DNA of 64,000 nucleotides from Gemmatimonadota bacterium (lineage in GTDB: Bacteria > Gemmatimonadota > Gemmatimonadetes > Gemmatimonadales > GWC2-71-9), in the NCBI GenBank assembly GCA_003222135.1, contig QHUM01000053.1, positions 62,001-126,000 on the forward strand. The letters run 5' to 3'. The position numbers and the translations under genes are program-made. Numbering within the stretch: position 1 is the stretch's first letter; every line of letters starts with the position of its first letter. Shown one piece after another: positions 60,218 through 64,000 of the stretch. A model generated the notes under the pieces. The model was not told where the DNA came from. It saw only the letters and a program-made list of their open reading frames with translations, and ran no database searches.

Positions 60218-60673
60218 CGTGATGACGGTTACACGCGGGCAAAACCCCTAAAGACGTTCCGCGAGCCCCCGCGGTAACGCGCTGCGCGCGCGCAGCCGAA
60301 GCGCGATGCAGCGGCGCCACAGCGACCGGCCCACACATCCGCGCCGCTTGCTCGTCGCTCGCGCGCTCCGCGGCCTCGACCGGTTCGTCGCTCCCCGCGT
60401 TGCGCCTTGCGCGACAATCCGTTGCGCCAGCTCGGCCACACCCTGTGCAGTCTGTGCAGTGATACGCGTCACGCCCGCAACACGTGGCACATGCCTTGCC
60501 ACCTCCCGACCTGATCGCATCGCTCGGGTACCACACACTTGCGCCCTCGGCCGCATCGGGTTCACCACCCAGGACGGCCGACCAACAGAGTGAGACAGGG
60601 ACCCTTGGGTCGCACTTTTCGACCGCACCCCCTCTACGGCCACGCCGGCGGGAGTGCCGCCGACGCCACCGTC
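60218..60673 (+). other. 456-base non-coding leader with sigma-54 promoter
   Basis: No gene is supported in either strand. It holds a GC-rich stretch, a direct repeat CTGTGCAG at 60443-60450 and 60452-60459, and a near-consensus sigma-54 promoter at 60485-60500. The leader to the next start is 163 bases if translation starts at GTG 60674, or 79 bases from GTG 60590. Confidence 0.7.
60485..60500 (+). promoter_or_regulatory. sigma-54 promoter (-24/-12)
   Basis: TGGCACATGCCTTGCC matches TGGCACG-N4-TTGCW at every position but two (G to A at the last base of the -24, and the final W). GG and GC are correctly spaced. The predicted start of transcription is near 60511, upstream of the GH-GT2 fusion gene. 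Confidence 0.72.
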
Positions 60674-63187
60674 GTGAGTGCGTCGCGCCCGCCACGGGCA
60701 GACGACGTCCTCGCGCCGATCGCGCGACCGCGCGTCGGCGGCAAGTTCCTGTTCGTCGGCGACGAAAAGCTGTACGTCCGTGGCGTGACGTATGGCGCCT
60801 TCGCTCCCGACGCGCGCGGCAACGAGTATCACGACCTCGCGGCCATCGAGCGCGACTTTGCCCACATGGCGGCGCACGGCATCAACACCGTCCGCATTCC
60901 CCACACGATGCCGCCCCGCGCGCTGCTCGACATCGCGGCGCGGCACGGCCTGCGCGTCATGGTCGGGCTCTCGGCCGAGCAGTACATCGGCTACCTCATC
61001 GATCGCCGGGGCGCACCCAACATCGCGTCGCTGATTCGCCGCAAAGTGCGTAGCTGCGCCGGGCATCCGGCGCTGTTGTGCTACGCGCTGGGCAACGAGA
61101 TCCCGGCGCCGATGGCGCGCTGGCTGGGCCGCCGCCGCGTGCAACGCTACCTCGAGCGACTGTATCGCGTGATCAAAAACGAGGACCCGGACGGGCTCGT
61201 GACCTATGTCAACTATCCGACGACGGAGTACCTCGAGCTGCCGTTCCTCGACTTCGTGTGCTTCAACGTGTACCTCGAGTCCCAGGACCGGTTCGAGGCG
61301 TACCTGGCGCGCCTCCAGAACATCGCCGGTGATCGGCCGCTCGTGATGAGCGAGCTCGGCCTCGACGCGGTGCGCAACGGCGACGCCGCCCAGGCGCGGA
61401 CGCTCGACTGGCAGGTGCGCACGGCGTTCGCGGCCGGGTGCGCCGGCGTGTTCGTGTTCTCCTGGACCGACGAGTGGTACCGCCACGGCCACGACGTCGG
61501 GGACTGGGCGTTCGGCCTCACCCGCGCCGATCGGTCGCCGAAGGCCGCCCTGGACGCGGTGCGGGAGGCGTTCGCCGAGGTGCCGTACGCGGCCGGCGTT
61601 CCCTGGCCCCGCATCTCGGTCGTGGTGTGCACGTACAACGGCTCGCGCACGATTCGTGATTGCCTGGAAGGCCTGCGCCGCCTCGTGTACCCGGATTACG
61701 AAGTGATCGTGGTGGACGATGGATCCACCGACGGCGCGGGAGCAATCGCCGGCGGCTACGACGTTCAGCTGATCCAGACCGCGAACCGGGGGTTGGCCAA
61801 CGCACGCAACACCGGGCTCCAGGCCGCGACGGGCGAGATCATCGCATATCTCGACGACGACGCGCACCCCGACCCGCACTGGCTCACCTACCTCGCGGCT
61901 ACGTTCCTGAGCACGTCGCACGCCGGTGTGGGCGGACCGAACATCGCGCCACCGGGCGACGGGCCAATCGCCGAGTGCGTCGCCCGCGCGCCGGGCGGAC
62001 CGGTGCACGTCCTCGTTACGGACCGCGAGGCCGAGCACATCCCCGGGTGCAACATGGCGTTCCGGAAGTCCTGCCTCGCGGCGATCGGCGGGTTCGACCC
62101 ACAGTTCCGCACCGCGGGCGACGACGTGGACGTGTGCTGGCGCCTGCAGGAGCGGGGGTGGACCCTCGGCTTTCATCCTGCCGCGATGGTCTGGCACCAC
62201 CGCCGCAACTCGGTCCGCACCTATTGGAAACAGCAGATCGGCTACGGCCGCGCCGAAGCGATGCTCGAGCGCAAGTGGCCCGAGAAGTACAACGGGCCGG
62301 GCCACGTACGCTGGGCGGGTCGCATCTACGGCAGCGGGTTGACGCACGCCCTCGGGTGGCGCCGTCCGCGCGTATACCATGGCGTGTGGGGCGGCGCGCC
62401 GTTCCAGTCGCTCTACGCCCCCGCGCCCAGCCTGCTCGGCTCGCTCCCGCAGATGCCGGAATGGCACCTGATGACGGCGAGCCTGGCGGCAATCGCCGCC
62501 ATGAGCGTGGCCTGGAAACCTTTCAAGCTCGCGCTGCCCTTGCTGGTGTGCGCCGTTGCGCCGCCGATCGCACAGGCCTGGCTGTCCGGGGTTCGCGCCC
62601 GGTTCGACGACGGGCCGGCACGCTGGTCGGTGCGGCTGCGGCGCCGGCTGCTGACCGCGGCGCTGCACGTGATGCAGCCCATCGCCCGCCTGCGCGGGCG
62701 GCTCAACGAGGGCCTCACCCCGTGGCGACGGCGTGGCACACTGCGGCCGGCACCGCTCTGGCCGGTCACGGCGTCCGTCTGGAGCGAGCAGTGGCAGGAG
62801 CAGGAGCAGCGGCTCCGCGCCATGGAAGCCGGCCTGCGCGCCGACGGCGCGAGCGTGCTGCGCGGCGGTCGGCACGCCCGCTGGGACCTCGAAGTCCGGG
62901 GTGGATTCTTCGGCGCCGCACGACTGCTCATGGGCGTCGAAGAACATTCCGGCGGGAAGCAGCTGATACGACTGCGGTGGTGGCCGTTCGTGCCCGTACG
63001 CGGACCGCTTCTCACGCTCGTGTTCGCCGGCCTGACGTTCGGCGCGACGCGTGACCATGCGTGGGTCGCCGCCGCGGTCCTCAGCGGTGGCGCCCTGCTG
63101 TTCGCCGGGCGCACGCTGGAGCAATGCACGGCAGCCATGGCGACGGTGCGGGACGCCGTGGCGCGGCTGCGGGACGAAGAGTCCTGA
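60674..63187 (+). CDS. glycoside hydrolase-type TIM barrel fused to GT2 glycosyltransferase
   Basis: A protein of about 837 residues. Residues about 15-290 form a GH2/GH5-like barrel, with YVRGVTYGAFAPD, GINTVRIPHT, ALLCYALGNEIPAP (the acid/base Glu in GNE) and PLVMSELGLDAV (nucleophile Glu). Residues about 300-580 are a GT2 domain: ISVVVCTYNGSRTIRDCLEG, VVDDGST, IAYLDDDAHPDP and FHPAAMVWHHRR. The last 200 residues have two hydrophobic helices. It likely makes or edits an exported glycan, as it is coupled to an ABC exporter. The start is uncertain (GTG 60674 or 60590). Confidence 0.85.
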   Translation: MSASRPPRADDVLAPIARPRVGGKFLFVGDEKLYVRGVTYGAFAPDARGNEYHDLAAIERDFAHMAAHGINTVRIPHTMPPRALLDIAARHGLRVMVGLSAEQYIGYLIDRRGAPNIASLIRRKVRSCAGHPALLCYALGNEIPAPMARWLGRRRVQRYLERLYRVIKNEDPDGLVTYVNYPTTEYLELPFLDFVCFNVYLESQDRFEAYLARLQNIAGDRPLVMSELGLDAVRNGDAAQARTLDWQVRTAFAAGCAGVFVFSWTDEWYRHGHDVGDWAFGLTRADRSPKAALDAVREAFAEVPYAAGVPWPRISVVVCTYNGSRTIRDCLEGLRRLVYPDYEVIVVDDGSTDGAGAIAGGYDVQLIQTANRGLANARNTGLQAATGEIIAYLDDDAHPDPHWLTYLAATFLSTSHAGVGGPNIAPPGDGPIAECVARAPGGPVHVLVTDREAEHIPGCNMAFRKSCLAAIGGFDPQFRTAGDDVDVCWRLQERGWTLGFHPAAMVWHHRRNSVRTYWKQQIGYGRAEAMLERKWPEKYNGPGHVRWAGRIYGSGLTHALGWRRPRVYHGVWGGAPFQSLYAPAPSLLGSLPQMPEWHLMTASLAAIAAMSVAWKPFKLALPLLVCAVAPPIAQAWLSGVRARFDDGPARWSVRLRRRLLTAALHVMQPIARLRGRLNEGLTPWRRRGTLRPAPLWPVTASVWSEQWQEQEQRLRAMEAGLRADGASVLRGGRHARWDLEVRGGFFGAARLLMGVEEHSGGKQLIRLRWWPFVPVRGPLLTLVFAGLTFGATRDHAWVAAAVLSGGALLFAGRTLEQCTAAMATVRDAVARLRDEES

Positions 63188-64000
63188 TGCGCGACGCCAC
63201 GCTGTACCGACGCCTGTTGCGCCAGGCCCGACCCTACTGGCCGCACGTCGCGGGAGTGTTCGCGCTCGGCCTGCTCGCCAGTCCGATCGCGCTCTTGATT
63301 CCCGTGCCGCTCAAGATCGTGCTCGATTCCGTGCTGGGCGCGCGGCCGCTCCCGCCCCTGCTGCGAGCCCTGGCGCCGGCAGCGGTGGGCTCGAGCGCCC
63401 TCGCGGTTGCCATCGGGCTGCTGCTCGCCGTCACCGTCCTCGGCCAGCTGCAGAGTCTCGCGACGACCTTGCTCCGCACCTACATCGGCGAGCGGCTGGT
63501 GCTCGACTTCCGCTCGCTGCTCGTGCAGCAGGTGCAGCGCCTGTCGCTCTCTTATCACGACTCCCGCGGCACGGCCGACTCCGTCTACCGCATCCAGTAC
63601 GATGCCCCCGCCATCCAAAACATTCTGGTGGACGGCGCCATTCCCTTCGTCTCCGCAGCCCTAGCAGTGGTGACGATGTGGCTCGTCACTGCAGGACTGG
63701 ATCGTCAACTCGCCTGGGTGGCGCTGGCGATCTCCCCGCCGCTGTTCTTCTTGTCCCGCCTGTACCGCCCGCGGATGCGACGCCAGTCGCGCCAGGTGAA
63801 GAAGCTCGAGAGTTCGGCGCTGGCCGTTGTGCAGGAAACACTCGGCGCGCTACGAGTGGTCAAGGCGTTCGGGCAGGAGGCCCGCGAAACTGGCCGCTTC
63901 GTCCATCGCTCCCGGGAGGGCGTGGCGGCGCGCATCCGACTGGCGGTGCTCGAAGGAGGTTACGGCCTGCTCATCGGCCTGGTGACGGCGCTCGGGATGG
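63187..64000 (+). CDS. ABC exporter, transmembrane part (cut by window edge)
   Basis: The first 271 residues of an MsbA-type half transporter. The start ATG overlaps the GT2 gene's stop by one base (TGATG). It shows the membrane domain (VAGVFALGLLASPIALLIPVPLKIVLD), the coupling region LSYHDSRGTADSVYRIQYDA, and ESSALAVVQETLGALRVVKAFGQE. The ATPase domain is outside the window. It is likely the exporter for the product of the neighbouring glycosyltransferase. Confidence 0.9.
   Translation, partial: MRDATLYRRLLRQARPYWPHVAGVFALGLLASPIALLIPVPLKIVLDSVLGARPLPPLLRALAPAAVGSSALAVAIGLLLAVTVLGQLQSLATTLLRTYIGERLVLDFRSLLVQQVQRLSLSYHDSRGTADSVYRIQYDAPAIQNILVDGAIPFVSAALAVVTMWLVTAGLDRQLAWVALAISPPLFFLSRLYRPRMRRQSRQVKKLESSALAVVQETLGALRVVKAFGQEARETGRFVHRSREGVAARIRLAVLEGGYGLLIGLVTALGM

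Noticed and set aside
60248..63124. 958-codon minus-strand open frame opposite the GH-GT2 fusion
   Set aside because: Low-complexity Arg/Ala/Gln composition, no recognisable fold. The plus strand has catalytic motifs of two enzyme families.
1..64000. tRNA, rRNA, CRISPR arrays, riboswitches and intact transposases
   Set aside because: Looked for in all gaps. None was recognised by eye.

Overview
This is a very GC-rich bacterial chromosomal segment, densely packed with genes in long co-directional operons whose neighbours typically overlap by 4 bases (GTGA/ATGA). The gene set is an alternative complex III operon, a sortilin-type BNR-repeat protein, a Ser/Thr kinase with a TPR-like tail beside a BTAD/AAA regulator, VIT/VWA and ECF sigma/anti-sigma genes, and pqq genes. 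It points to a soil-type, aerobic Gram-negative lineage, most likely Gemmatimonadota. That placement is inferred from gene content only, with no rRNA or marker gene in the window. No tRNA, rRNA, CRISPR array or intact transposase was seen. 

Layout. 1-7.1 kb (minus): a tightly coupled cluster with two CDP-alcohol phosphotransferases, a Gfo/Idh/MocA dehydrogenase, a flippase-like membrane protein, a class III aminotransferase, an ATP-grasp enzyme, a nucleotidyltransferase and a HAD phosphatase. Together they look like a complete but unassigned pathway for a nucleotide-activated head group and its membrane lipid. 7.1-15.2 kb: a secreted protein with a copper-monooxygenase-like His/Met pattern, a BTAD/AAA regulator divergent from a Ser/Thr kinase, a blue copper lipoprotein, a rhodanese-MBL protein and a cupin. 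15.4-19.6 kb: a VIT/VWA protein, an ECF sigma/anti-sigma pair and a second blue copper lipoprotein. 19.8-27.0 kb (minus): actABCDEF. 27.1-36.7 kb (minus): DUF3788-like protein, BNR protein, and a six-gene catabolic-looking operon (two amidohydrolase-fold proteins, one lacking its metal ligands; DHDPS-like lyase; FAD oxidoreductase; DHODH-like enzyme; enolase-superfamily racemase/synthase). 36.9-42.3 kb: Yip1-like protein, then pqqABCDE followed by an ABC-2 exporter. 42.5-52.5 kb (minus): a long operon from a peptide-type binding protein through a GHMP kinase, a heparinase-like lyase, TrmJ and an aminotransferase to a histidine kinase and an NtrC-type regulator. 52.6-64 kb: two ABC permeases, an esterase, an alpha-mannosidase, a YncE/phosphoesterase protein, a glycoside hydrolase-GT2 fusion and the start of an ABC exporter. 

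How the genes may work together. The clearest regulatory reading is at pqqA. A good sigma-54 promoter (42326-42340) lies 39 bases from the start codon, a nested palindrome (42439-42477) sits about 145 bases upstream of the predicted transcription start, and immediately beyond it lie an NtrC-type activator and its kinase. A second, nearly consensus sigma-54 promoter (60485-60500) precedes the glycan-synthesis gene at 60674. Several hairpin and repeat elements (17.5, 19.7, 36.7, 48.9-49.1, 55.0 and 59.05 kb) interrupt intergenic regions and even coding regions. Some may be small non-autonomous mobile elements.
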